Assembly (NCBI GenBank): GCA_023014335.1
Contig: JAECYW010000010.1
Span: 62,001 to 126,000, forward strand
DNA: 64,000 nucleotides
Direction: 5' to 3'
DNA from: Galerina marginata
Lineage: Eukaryota > Basidiomycota > Agaricomycetes > Agaricales > Galerinaceae
Below are positions 51,230 to 63,794 of the stretch, one piece after another (the stretch's first letter is position 1; the number at the start of each line of letters is the position of its first letter). The translations under genes and the position numbers were made by a program. The notes under the pieces were generated by a model that saw only the letters and a program-made list of their open reading frames with translations, did no database searches and had not been told where the DNA came from.

Positions 51230-52881
51230 ATGACCGCAGTGGGCTTGACCGTAGACAGCACGCTCGGTGCGGTTTTTATTGGCTTTGCGGTGGCATGTAT
51301 GGTATATGGCATGCTCGCAACCCAGATGTTCTACTACTTCCGCGATTATCCTGGCGATAAACCGCATTTCAAGATCCTCGTGAGTGGTATTGACTGTGCG
51401 TCTATATGTGCTCTCTGACCGCTTTGTAGGTTCTATTAATTCTGTGAGCATTACACACGCCACGAAGTAGTTTCGTGTCTGCTAAGCGCCCGGTCAACTA
51501 TTAGGTTATTGGAAACGGCTGACCAGGGTTTCATTGGCCATCTTGTTTATCATTATGGAATTTCGAATTATGCCAATTTACCAGTCCTGAAGTCGGCGAC
51601 TATGACCTGGTGCGCCCACCGAATTATATCTAACATCTGTTACTGAAGTAGTGACAAATCCCTAGGTCCTTCATCGTGAGTCCTTGATGTTGCCTAACAA
51701 ATTTGCCATCTAACGGGTCCAAAAGATGCAACTAACTGTAGGAGTGAGTGCAACAGTGTTCTAGTCTTGGCCAGCGGCGACTTATCCATTGGTCAGTCTA
51801 TCGTAGGAAGCATTGTAAAAGCGTGCGTCCTGTCTCGAGTTTTTTTCTTTCCCATCAAACGAGTGTAAATTTTTATCCAGATATTTCGGATTTCGTGTTT
51901 GGCGATGTGAGCGGCGCCCTTATCCCAACAGAAGCGGTGTCTGATCAGAGCATAGTCAGCGGTCGTAATATGTGGATCACAGGGCCCATCGTCAGTATAC
52001 TGTGATTCTTTTTCTCGCCTCCACGAGCTGATCCCTATCCATCAGCTGCTACTCACATTGGGTCAACTTGGTGGGTTTCATACTCAAGAATGGAGTTTCT
52101 TCTGACTTCCAACTTCTTTCAGGCCTCGCACTAGGTACCTGCTACTGGCCTTTGATTGTTGGAATGTTAGAACTGACGCTCTCCCCCTCTCAAAAAAAGT
52201 CTTTGCCGTAAAAGCGTCAGTTTTCACTTTCCCCTTTCGTGGCTGATTTCCGAGAACCACGCAAGCTGATTGTTCGTATTCCTAGGTTTCAACTACCAAG
52301 TGTTTTTGCGGTCTATCAATTACAGGTTTGATATTTTTAAACGCCCCCGTTTTTTCATGTGTACTATGGCGCCTCTTTTAGACTCTGGGAACCATATCAC
52401 TCGGCGTTGGTGTTTGCACGGACGTTATCACAGCAGGCGCTTTGTGTTTTTTCCTGAATCGACTGAGAACCGGTCTGAGATCGTGAGTTCTTCACACTGT
52501 GGTGGTGGTGAACGCCCAATTAAATACATGCCTTAGGTCGGACAGCCTAGTCAAGAGTCTCCGCAAATATGCCATCAATACAGGAGTTTTGACAAGGTAA
52601 CGGTGATCAGCGTCCTTGTATCGGCCAACATTTTTAACTCGATATGCGCATAATAGCACAGTTAGCTCGGCCACGGTGATCCTCGTAAGTGATTTATGAT
52701 TAGCCCCGTTCTTTACATTGATAATCTCACCACAGTACAACGCCTCGCCTGCGAACAATTTATACTTCATAGCCACCTATTTTATTCTGAGCAAGCGTGA
52801 GTGATTTTTGTTCATATCTTACAATATCTCTGTCTAAAAAACGCACATTAAGTATACGCCATATCTTTTCTAGCAACGTAG
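51230..52881 (+). CDS. DUF6534-type integral membrane protein, copy 2
   Basis: Tandem paralogue of copy 1. MTAVGLTVDSTLGAVFIGFA begins the first helix and the exon ends YFRDYPGDKPHFKIL, matching copy 1 exon by exon. Then LLETADQGFIGHLVYHYG, SNYANLPVLKSATM, and late exons SLVKSLRKYAINTGVLT, ATVILYNASPANNLYFIATY and FILSKLYAISFLAT. There the reading meets TAG at 52879-52881, where copy 1 continues LNTRKV. Either a further intron starts at GTAGGC or this copy is truncated by a stop. Many short introns. Function unknown. Confidence 0.7.
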
Positions 52882-54931
52882 GCCTCCTCTGCCATTGACG
52901 ATGCATGATCTAATGCAGCGTTTTCCAACAGCCTTAACACCCGTCAATCTATACAAGGTCGCGGAACGGAGCAGCAAGCTGTATCGAATAATACCAATAT
53001 GTTTCATCTTGGGACTAGGATGCCGAGCATGGGACCGAGTGACCTTGATGAATGGGATAAGGTGTGTTCCACCTCAACAATAATTTCTGTCGCCGTTTCA
53101 TGGTGGCATTCGAATTTAGGTCGATCCTCCACTGGTTCTGCAGCAGCGTATGCAGGGATTCCATCAGAGTCAAGGGACCTATCTTTCTCAAGTGTACGTG
53201 AATTACCAACTGACGAAATCTTAGTGGTTCCTGAAATCCTTTCTTTTCCAAAGTTCGAAAGGCACTGTTATGTAGAAAGTCACAGTCATTCTGGCTCGGA
53301 CATTGTAATAATAAGCATTGTATTTTTGAACACACGCCAGACGGAAGGGCTCGTATTCGAAAACCTAGTGGGTACAACTTTTACTTGATCAAATTCAAAA
53401 ATTAAAGGTTAGGTGCGCATAAAGAAAACCCCTTTTTATGCCCAGCGCCGTCATAGCCTTCCGCTCTTGAATTGGTAATTGTGGCTGGTGTGGCACCGGA
53501 TGACACTGCGCCACAGCGATGTCTAAAAAAAGATATCAGGAGGCTTACTCGAGTAGTTGTCATAGCTACTACTAGTAGGTATGGGCAAAAGAAAGCTTTG
53601 GCTCAGGCTAGCGACGTCGGTCTGTCGTAAGCTCTGCCCCGCCCAAATTAGACTTGCCAGTCTCCCTGGGTGCGGAAAAAAAATTGTGTGTGGGTCATGA
53701 ATTAGCACCCATGGTGGCTAATTCCGTCCTCCACTTTTTTTTTTCCGCCACCAGAACGGCTGGTCTCGAGCCTACGCCCAAATAGACGTCGAAGGGTATG
53801 CAACCAATATGCAACACCATCCTGGAACTGAGTGGTATTCAGAACATGTTCACCAGGTTCACCCTTCCGAGGAGTTGAAGGGAGATGAAGACCAGCATTG
53901 GCCGCTGATCGGGAAACTAGGCATTTCCATAGGTAAGTAGGAATTCAGACTTCAGACTTCATATGTCAGAAGTGCTGGCCAAGAGTATTGTCTACTACTT
54001 ATATTGTCGTTCTCTGAAAGACGTCGAGGCCATGGTGCGAGAGCTTCGGCGCCCGAGGTTTCGCTGCCGTTCAGTAAGAAGCCAACTTGTGGCTGTTTTA
54101 GCAGATGGAACAGAATTCGATTTTCAGGCCCTGAGAGTCTCTAAGAGTTCGTCCTGGTTCTGCAATTCAGTGCCGACATATATATATGGCTAAATTTCTG
54201 TGGCAGCAAAGGAAGCCCGCAGTCATTGCACTGTTTGATGGATATGACATTGGCAACGAGCGCCAGCTGATTACGGAGGGGGAATTGACACGAGAAAACC
54301 GCTTCTAAAAAAGACTCTTAGAGCATTTGGCAGGAGAAAATCAGAATCATGGACTAGCTTGGGGGATGAAACGCACTGAAGATAGATCTAGAGAGTTACA
54401 TCGTTTTCGAAGCACGGCCAAAGCGTCTCGCCGACGGTCTGCGCTGGGGTGCGCCCAACATCACGAAGTTACATATTACGGGATGATATGCCACTACAGG
54501 GTCGAACTTGAGAAGACCTTGAGGAACCGAGGAGCGATGATGGCAAAAGGCGAGTATCAATTGAGCTTGAGCAACAGCATATACTTAAATTTCAAAAAAC
54601 TTGTCACGACAAAGTGGGTAGATTTGGGCTGAAAATAGTTTGGAATACAGACCGGATCATGCTAGGTTGAGTGGAGTGAAATGTTCCAAAACGACTCGTC
54701 GACGAGAGGCATGGTTGTGCTGGCATGCCTCAGCGTGCGAGTAGCGGTTAACATAGCTTGCAAAGTCTCACATAACAAATGGTTCCATTTGCCATTTATG
54801 GCAATTAATCGGCTCTAAGGGGCTGCTCCATCGTCACTCTCCTCCTCCAATTACCACCAACGGTCCGTTTCCTTCCCGGGTTTGTTGAGCTTCTTGCTCC
54901 ATGACCCATTATTCTCTTCTTCGCTGCCGCA
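52882..54931. other. Gene-poor region with foldback and ORF fragments
   Basis: About 2 kb. It contains an imperfect palindrome (53666-53754) and a stretch of protein-like frame at about 53765-53932 (YATNMQHHPGTEWYSEHVHQ, DEDQHWPLIGKLGISIG). That stretch ends at a good GTAAG donor, followed by frames 53963-54193 and 54327-54632. No family recognised. This may be a decayed gene or unrecognised short gene. Confidence 0.4.
53666..53754. repeat. Imperfect palindrome of about 89 bp (foldback)
   Basis: Outer arms CTGGGTGCGGAAAAAAAA and TTTTTTTTTTCCGCCACCAG pair imperfectly. Inner arms GAATTAGC (53699-53706) and GCTAATTC (53717-53724) pair perfectly around ACCCATGGTG. This is MITE-like in shape but without clear target duplication. 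Confidence 0.6.
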
Positions 54932-57900
54932 ATGTTCAGCTTCTCAAACACGCAAGCAAGTCATGAGACTACTTCAACGACGTCAAGGTCGTCAATGGGT
55001 CCCAGGCTCGCTTCCAGTACAAAAGCAGGGCATAATGTTGCAAATATTGAGCCTTTCGAAAAGGAAAAGCCCAACCAACAAACTCAATACTCGACCTCTG
55101 AACACTGGACATTCCTGATGACAGGCTTTGAGGAGCCAACTGCACCTGGTCGTTCACGACGAAAACCGTGGAGGTTCTTTTTACTAACCTGCCTAGTTTC
55201 TGTCGCTTTCGTTCTCGTGACCACCGGCCCATTCCAACCACTCAACTTCAACCAACTCCATGAGATTGTTTCTCGTTCGCTCTTCTCTGAATCTACGCCT
55301 CGTTCTGCAGAAGTTTCGACCTCGGAGACAACCGACATTCCATTGCATACTTTGGCTCGAACTCCTGATGTCCAGTTCGACAACTTCAGCTTAATTCTGA
55401 AGGGTCAACGCGTTTTTCTTTAGTATGATATTCTCTCCTTCGATTGAGGTGTCCTTTTTTTGAACCCCATTTTAGCTCTGGAGAATTTCATACATTCAGG
55501 CTCCCAGTTCCTTCCTTGTGGCCAGATATCCTTGAAAAAGCCAAAGCAGCTGGACTGAATTCACTTAGTGTTTACCTTCACATGGGTCTTATTAACCCAG
55601 CACCTGGAGTAGTCGACTTTGGAGGGTTCCGAGCCTTGCAACCTCTCTACGATGCAGCGAAGGCAGCTGGCATTTGGATCGTTCTCCGCCCAGGTACTTT
55701 TACACATTTATTATCGCTTTATACTTTTGTATAACTGAGATCAATTTGATCGACAGGACCTGTTTGTCAATTTCATGCACCTTTCGAAACGTAACCTGAC
55801 TGCTTTCAAAGTACATCAATGCAGAAACTACCGCGGGAGGAATATCTCATTGGGCTACATCTGAAGTCGCTGGTGCCCTTCGGACCAATGCCACCGACTG
55901 GAAGGCTGCCTGGCAAGTCTACATTAAGGGCATCATCGACGTCACTGCTCCCAACCAGATCAACAATGGCGGCCCTGTAATAGGTATGTCTTCGCCTCTA
56001 TTTCGTTGTTGGGCCCTACTTACAGGTCTATTCAGCAATTCAAGTTGGTACGATTGTTCCTTCCTTCTTTTTTAAAGGAGGCACCCTGAATTTTGCTTAG
56101 ACAACGAGTTCTCACAAAACCCTATAAGCCACGCAGAATATTTTGCTGATCTTGAAACGGCCTACCACAATTCGGATATAGTTGTTCCACTCACCTACAA
56201 CGACCCTGGCCAAGGTAGAAACTTTATTAATGGCACTGTATGGTTTTCTTTCCCTAGTTCTTCGTCGCATTGCCTAATCATTTCGTAAGGGTGCTGTGGA
56301 TCTCTATGGGTAAGACCTGCGACATTTTTTTGTCCTCAAGCCCCTAACACCAAACTCTAAGCCTCGATTCTTACCCACAGGGGTTCGACTGCTCAAATCC
56401 TACAGTGTGGCAAGGTGTCACCACTAATTACCACACCTACCACGCCCAAGCCAACCCTTCTCAAGCCTGGTACTTCCCGGGTAAGTCGCTTTTTCAGATT
56501 TTGAATATAACTAATCCCCTCTCTATCAGAGTTTCAAGGGGGGTCTTTCGACGCCTGGGGACCCAATGCACCCGGTTAGTTGAGGTCTTACACTGGTTGC
56601 ATTGTTACTCACACGCAAGTCCAGGCTATGCGGGCTGTCGAGTTCTCACTGGACCCGACTTCCAATCGGTTTTCAACCTCCAACTTTGGGCAAGTAATGC
56701 CAAATTAATTAGTTACTACATGTTATATGGGTTAATGTCTTCGTGTTTGCTTCAACGTTTTAAAGCTGATTATTTTCTAAAGCGGGACATCATGGGGTGC
56801 GATTCCATTCCACGGCGTCTACACGTCGTACGATTATGGCGCCACCGTAAGTACCGATTCGCGAACTGATCCCCCACACGCGTGCTTATGATTTGAATTA
56901 ACACAAGATTACTGAATCTCGCGAGCTTACCACAAAAGCCGACGAACTCAAGCGACAGGCTTTGTTCCTCCGAAGCTCTCCTGAATTTTACAAGACGAAT
57001 TGGATAGCAGATGCATCGACAGGTCTTCTGGTGTCAACCAACACGGCGGCGTTTATCACTCTGCTGAAAAACCCAGATACCGGCGCCGCCTTCTACATCG
57101 CTCGTCAAGCTAGTTCCACATCTACGTTCGTGTCACTTGTCTCTCATTTGTGGTAGCCCGCGTTCGAAACTTAATCACTATCCTTGTCTGCAGTGCGACC
57201 ACTACTTTCAAGCTTAATGCTACTGTGTCAGGAAGTGCGGTACAAATTCCCGTCGTTGTTCCTTCCATAACGCTCGGAGGCCGTGAATCCAAGGTCGTTG
57301 TTACTGATTATTCCTTTGGCGCCTCCTCCAAGCTTGGGTTTTCGACTGCACAAATTTTCTTCGCCGGGACAATCGACAATAGGGACATTCTCTTTCTGCA
57401 TGGCAAGTCTACCCAAGACCACGAAGCAGCGATTCAACTAACCGGAACGCCCAATAATATCCACAATACCCCCGCTTCTTTGGTCAAGTTTACCAACACC
57501 ACGGCTGGCTTGGCACAAGGCACAACCGTCGTTAGTTTCTTTGCTGGGATTACAGGATTGGTCACTGTATGGGATTCCAACACTCAACTTGTGCTGTACG
57601 CGGATTCGGACACAGCTGCCACTTTCTGGTCCCCAGTAATCGCAGGAAAGGCCAGCGATCCTCTCAGGAATTTCTGGGGAGTCGGAACAAACCAGTCCAT
57701 ACTGGTCGGCGGACCGTATCTAGTCCGTGATGTCACTATCAAAGGATCGACACTTGCCCTTCGTGGAGACCTCAAGACCGACGTCAGATTAACCGTCATC
57801 GGACCGAAAACCATCAAATCTGTAACTTGGAATGGCCAAAAAGTCTCTGGAGATCTTACCGCGTCGTCTGCAGTCACGACATCAGGAGGATTCGTCGGTC

Positions 57901-59452
57901 AAGTGAATCTCAGCAAGGCGTTCTCGGGTGTGAGCATACCAAAATTAAGTGGCTGGAAATTCAAGGATAGTCTACCAGAGATACAAAAGAATTTCAACGA
58001 CAAGTCTTGGGCTATCGCGAACCACACCACCACCAATATACCACTCAAACCCTACTACGGCGACGGAAGAATTCTCTACGGGTGTGATTATGGATTGTGA
58101 GTCTCCTCCACAATGGTGTAACGATTCACTTATCAAGACCCTGTCTAGCTGCGAAAATGCTGTCCTTTGGCGTGGCCACTTTACCCCTACCGGTGCTGAG
58201 AAGAGTGTCAACTTGTCAATCAACGGCGGAGAAGGTGATGATTGCCTTTCAATAAAAACAATATGGTCATTAATGGCTCTCTTTTTCAGCATTTGCTGCT
58301 AGCGTCTGGGTTAACGACGTCTTCCTCGGTACTTCGTTCGGAAAGTGAGCTCTTTAGACCACAAGATTTGTAACTTCAACTTACTTTCATTTCCTTCCTC
58401 AGCTCGAGCAACAACCGACGAATTTTAGAAGAAACCGATGACAAATTTACGTTCCCGGCTGGGGCCTTGATAGCTGGCGAGGACAATGTAATCACTGTGG
58501 TTCAGGTACGTCTGCATGTGTCACTTGTTGACTCCACTTCCAACTCGCCCTTGTCAGGACAATATGGGTTTGAATGAAACTCAAGGCTGCGAGTAGCTCC
58601 ATCCTCCAGAATTATTAAGCGATGCTGACGGATCTCATAGCCAACACCGACAGTTCCAAGGGCCCTCGGGGCATTCGAGGATTTTTACTTGATGCTGGCA
58701 CTAAGTTTGGGGACTGGAAGGTTCAGGGCAAAGTTGGAGGATACAAGGGGTGCGTTTAATCAGACTAAAAATTGACAGTTCCTTAGGCTCTTCATTTTAC
58801 CTAGCTACCCCGACAAAGTTAGAGGTATGTGACTTCCTCCAACTTTCGACATTCGATTGTCTCAATCCATTATTGGTAGGTGTCTTTAACGAAGGCGGTC
58901 TTTTTGGAGAACGTCAGGGCTGGCACCTCCCGGGCTTTTCGACAAAGGGATGGGCCTCGCGAGACCTTTCTCTAGGCCTTCCGAACAATGCTGCTGGAGT
59001 AGGATTCTTTGTTACCACTTTCAAGCTGGACATTGCCAAAGACCTCGACGTTATGCTGTCCTTTACGTTCGAAGAACCACTCGGCCAGCCTTACCGGGTA
59101 TTCTTGTTTGTGAACGGATGGATGATGGGCAAGAGAGTTGGTAATCTCGGGTAATTTTGCCGTTCCTTGTCCGTGGTTTTCTGAATGTTGACAATGGGTA
59201 TCATTAGGCCTCAGGCCAAGTTTCCGGTCCATGAAGGCATATTGGATTATCAAGGCACAAAGTGGGTCTTGATATTCTGTGCGATTTCGATATCTGACCA
59301 ATGACAGCACCGTTGCGGTTGCCCTGTGGGCCATGACACCCAATGTCACCATTGCTCCCAACCTCCAACTAGTTCTCGATGCTGTCTATGATGGCGGCGT
59401 TGGAAAGGTTGCGAAGGAGAATCCAGTCTGGTCGCCTGTTGGACGAACTTGA
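54932..59452 (+). CDS. Beta-galactosidase, GH35 family, with N-terminal membrane anchor
   Basis: Large multidomain glycosidase of about 1,000 residues releasing terminal beta-galactose from polysaccharides. Residues 1-70 are hydrophilic, followed by a basic stretch and one membrane segment (KPWRFFLLTCLVSVAFVLVT), which implies a type II membrane protein. The catalytic barrel has YSGEFHTFRLPVPSLWPDIL, GVVDFGGFRALQPLYDAA and GIWIVLRPG. The acid/base Glu lies in AIQVDNEFSQNP and the nucleophile Glu in WYFPEFQGGSFDAWG. Later come GGTSWGAIPFHGVYTSYDYG and the beta-galactosidase domains: ITLGGRESKVVVTDYSFG, PKLSGWKFKDSLPE, VLWRGHFTPTG, GKRVGNLGPQAKFPV. It ends VAKENPVWSPVGRT. About 20 introns. All catalytic residues intact. 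Confidence 0.94.
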
Positions 59453-59540
59453 ACGCAATGCTCGTATGAGTACCTACTGTAATGTATCATGATTGGACAA
59501 TTTGAATTAAAACGAAACATGATGTTTCAAGTGAATTGAT

Positions 59541-61837
59541 TTATTGTACATTGATTCCGAGAAGCCAGCCCAGGATGTTCAACACGATTGCGCCAATCAT
59601 CCCCACCAGTGGCCTGATGGTCGACTTCTCCAGCCAGTCAAATGTCCGAGCCGCTATTTCGTACTGGGTGTTCTCTGAGCCTCGTCGACTGAGTCGGATA
59701 TGATGATCCGCATGCTGGATGTCAAAAGGCGGATAAACAGTCAACTTGCGTATTGGGATGGTCATGCTATTCAAAGTTGAGGTGTGTGCGGTGGTGGTTG
59801 GCAAACTATTCTGGTCGTCGTCGATAGAACACGCCGCGAGAAGGCCGGAAGTGAAGCCATCCTCGTGGAAACCATATTTCAGATAAGCGCCTGCGTAGGA
59901 TATGGACCGCGTGTTTTGGATTTTGTACATTTCATTCTGTGCTCGCACAGCCTGCATGGAATGATATCAGACTGTATTATCATTGGTGCTTTCCAGGCAA
60001 TGCATACCTTGGAGTCTAAAACTGGATGATCGTATTTCCATCTCCCTCGGATCGTTTCCTCTTGTGGCTCAAAGGGTGCATTCAATGTCACAAGGACTGG
60101 TCCATAACGGGATTCCGGAATATGTTGGAGATCATTCATACCATCTGTTGAGGAATAAGCTACAGCGAGTTTACTTGCACGACAGAGAAGGCTTACATGT
60201 CCTGAACATTGGATTCCATGAGAATAGGATAGAAGAATAGAAGAATGAGATACTAACAGGGAAACTTGGTTCACTTCCGTCTTAACGGACCGCCCAGCGG
60301 TTTTTTCATTCTGCGGGTACAGGTTGCCATTATCTGAGTCGTATGATCTGTATCCACTTTGAACCTCGTGGACTGGGACAGACGTAGTGAAAGATAGGTA
60401 ATTCCAACATGACCACGCGAGTCGGCTCTTTGGCATCAACTACAAAAAATAGAGTAAATAAAGCTCGACCAACGAAAGCAAGGAAACTCACGTTTATGTC
60501 AGAATGCAGAATTGCTTCATTTTTATTCCATTCAAACTGACTAAGAATACGTTCTTCCTCATCTGTGATACCACCCGCGCGCAGGATGTCTAACGCTGTA
60601 TCGGAATGACATGCAAGAATAACATGGTCATATGTGGTTTCTTCGCCGGCCTCGGAGGTTAAGATCACCTGAGGACTTTGGCCATCTTCAGGATCGAGGT
60701 TTCTAATGGATTTCACTGGGGTAGAAAGATGCAGTCGCTCTTCAGATAGCTTTGACAGGATCGCGTGCACGTATCTGTGACTAAGGGCAGGTAAACAAAT
60801 GAATGTCATCTGGTTGGGTAAAGACGAACCTGCCGCCTTGTATTGTCAACCAAGAAGGCTTCCCAGTTATTTGAAGCAGGTGATGGTTATAAAGGAATTG
60901 GATCTAAAATGTTATCAATTAAATCAATTTTCGTCATCAGAAACTGGGCACAGACCAGGGTTCGGGCTGGAAAATCAAGGAAGCATTTATCGGGAGGTGT
61001 GCTCCAAATTGCTGCGGTCATTGGCTAATGAAATTGTTATTGGGACAATTGGAATGGAAGTGACGAAGTTGACTTACAATTAGGTAGTTGTTGCGAAAAG
61101 CTGCCGAATAACCCTCGTTGTTCAGGTAGTCGCCAATAGAAATTTCCCTTTCACTGATATCCTCCGTTTTCAAGAGGACGCGTCGGGCACACGCATTGAA
61201 ACGCAGAACATCATAGATCATTCGCCACATCTGTGGGTCCACTAACCGACGTGCCTGACAGAATACCGTGGCGAGATTCTTGCCTGCCCATTCGAATGCA
61301 CCTCCATCTCGGGATATGCTGAAAGTCATTTCTGTGGGGAGAATACGTATGCCAGAACCTTTGTTATTGTCTTCAACGGGGTCTTTTCTATGAAGCCAGG
61401 ATGGAAGGGACAGGCGCGTGTTCTTGGCGGGTGGGTAAAGCTGGAGAAACCGCAAAAAATTAGGATACGTTGAAGGGTTGAAGACAATCTGAAACGCTTG
61501 ATAAGTTTCCATAAGTCGTCGAACGTTTAACAACGTACAAATCCACTACAAACCAGTCATAAGCCACCCCGAAGCATTTGAACAAGCTGAAACTAAAGCC
61601 ACATACGTATCAACATCGACGCCTTCGCCCCATGTTTTCCCTCTGGGCACAAAATGGACGGTATTCGCGTGCCCACCAGGTCTGGCGTCCGCCTCGTAGA
61701 GATGGACTTCGTGGTCACTATATTCATTCAGAAGCTAAATTTGTAGATGTAAAGACTGTTTGAAACTCTGAACAAGTTTAACTCACCCATGTCGCTCCCA
61801 GGCCAGAAACGCCAGAACCGACGACTGCTACTTTCAT
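59541..61837 (-). CDS. FAD-dependent amine-oxidase-like oxidoreductase (COG2907 type)
   Basis: Flavoprotein with an N-terminal Rossmann motif, MKVAVVGSGVSGLGATW, then YSDHEVHLYEADARPGGHAN and WGEGVDVDT. DTGF is completed by a proposed 7-nt micro-exon (61545-61539), then IVFNPSTYPNFLRFLQLYPP. Further conserved parts: PTEMTFSISRDGGAFEWAG, NNEGYSAAFRNNYLIPMTAA, GKPSWLTIQGG, YVHAILSKLSEERLHLSTPV, YDHVILACHSDTALDILRAG and WNKNEAILHSDIN. The C terminus has QNTRSISYAGAYLKYGFHED and a hydrophobic segment (LVGMIGAIVLNILGWLLG), suggesting membrane association. Family members often neighbour cyclopropane fatty acid synthases in bacteria; none is seen here. The substrate is unknown. It is convergent with the beta-galactosidase (88 bp) and divergent from the WD40 gene (164 bp). 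Confidence 0.88.
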
Positions 61838-62001
61838 CTGGGCCAAGTATACGCAAGATGGTTGTGGGAGGAAGGTAACTGCTTGGGAAAGTGTTTGGCA
61901 TGGTACCCAACAGAGTCGTCGCTTGGACGCGATGCAGGTCGCGATCGGACCCAGGCGGCGGCTTTTGGGTGGCGGCGGGTGGCGGCGCGGAGAACCCCTA
62001 A

Positions 62002-63794
62002 ATGCCCGAGCTCACCGCTTCATCCTCCAACGCCCAACTCAACTCTCGTCTATCTATGCCAACAGAACTTCCAGGCCTTTATTGGGATGAAGCTAGAAAC
62101 CGCTACTTCCCACTGTCTTCGCGGCCAAAACAACCACAATCACATCCACCTAACGCCCCGTCAAGTAACGTTCACAAAGATGCCAAAGCGACTAAAGTCG
62201 GTGTTGGTCAGAAACGGAAGCCTTGCCATGTTCCTTGGCACGCGAACTTGGGCAGATTAGCGACAAATAGTTATACGCAAATGTTGAAAAACTCGCAGTA
62301 CGATCTCGGCGGCAGTTCTGTCCTAGCGAAATCTCACTGATCCCCAGTGAAATACTGTGCTTCCAATATGCATCCAGTTCGCGTGTCACAAGTGATAGGC
62401 TACCCACCCTGGGTTCTATGCAGGCTTTTTGCGTTCGTACTTTCCTTTTGCTCCGACGATTTTAACGACGTTGTCTCCAGTCTTCTCATCTTGGCCAAGT
62501 TGCCTGGCGTTTCATTGGAGATGATCAAGGATGGCTGTATAGCGACAAAAATGCGCAGCCTGAGCGTCGAAATGGAATCAATTACTGGTCGGCAGACCTC
62601 AACTTGCAACCCTCTTCCCCAGTAGGTAATTTGACTACGTGTCGGATTTTCCCCTCCTGATGACAACAAAAGATATCTTCTATCCGCATATCAGGCTCTC
62701 ACTGTGTGTAAGATTGATATTTCCCCCATTCTTTCAAGCAGCTCACTTTTCCTTCCAGTACAACTTGCCTTGGTCCAGGAAAGCTCTCTGTTCAGGACAT
62801 GTCCGCCCCAGAGTGCGTTGCTGTAATTTACGAAGAGGCCTTCTCAGTCATTTGAAATAGGCGCATGTTCCTCCTGAATTTGGCAGGCGTTCATGATATC
62901 TGGGCCTCCGATCTCCAAGGTCAAAGCCTGGTCCTAGGTAAACCCTTTGCTTCTTATCCGGAGAAGCAGCCTAACTCTGCCCCCCAGGAGCCAGCAAAAA
63001 GGCTGTCTATATATCTGACATAGATCTTTCTCGCTCTCCTGAGTACTTGCAAACCGGCGGTGATGTGTTTTCTGTCATCAAAGACAAGGTATCCAGCAGG
63101 TCGCTCATGATATCAAAAGTGGCCCTCATATCTACTTATAGGCACTTTTATATGCTGGAACGCGTAATGGGGCTATAGAAAGATTCGATTTGCGGATGCC
63201 AAAGTATCGAAGTCAAAAACTATTCGACAACCGCTTCGAGGGTAATCCTCGAAGTTCAGTTCTTCATCTAAGTGTTATCCGCGACCATGGACTACTCTTA
63301 AGTCACTTGAATGGAGACGTACGGATTTTTATCTTGTCATTGCTTCTGGTCTCATATCTTTTCACCTAGCTTCTGACCTTCGACCTTAGATTCACTTCAT
63401 CAGCCTTCAACCCGATACAAGTTTTCGCCGGCCACATCAACACACACACTCGCAATCTCGTCCGTATAATCAATGACCTTAATCACAGATGATCAGTTTG
63501 CTGACATTTTTTTCCTGCTAGGGTATCACGGTTGACCACGAAAGAGACTTACTTTTCGCAGCAGGGCAGGATTGTCGCATAAGAGGCTGGTCTTTGCGTA
63601 CAGGCGAAGCAGTCCTACCTCCTAAGTCCTTGCCAAACGTTCAACATCCGGCCAATCCTTTCTTGGCGACATTCATTGAACCAGTCTGTGCCCTTCAAGT
63701 TACCGAAGAGTTGGGTGAGGCGGGTATTTCATTGTGGGCAGCTTCCGGTCGCGACCTCCATCAATTTCACCTTGGCCAACACCAAATAGAGTGA
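62002..63794 (+). CDS. DCAF4-like WD40 repeat protein
   Basis: Resembles DDB1- and CUL4-associated factor 4, a substrate receptor for CUL4 ubiquitin ligases. The N-terminal motif MPTELPGLYWDEARNRYFPL is the DCAF4 opening (LPG-x-Y-x-D-x-x-x-N-R-Y-F). WD blades follow in later exons: DDQGWLYSDKNAQPERRNG, GVHDIWASDLQGQSLVLG, KKAVYISDIDLSRSPEYL, LLYAGTRNGAIERFDLRMPK, SVLHLSVIRDHGLLLSHLNG, ITVDHERDLLFAAGQDCRIR with GWSLRTGEAVLPP. A final blade is GISLWAASGRDLHQFHLGQ. Exon borders between 62330 and 62560 are not resolved: the frame changes there and several acceptors are possible. Complete within the window, ending at 63794. Confidence 0.8.
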
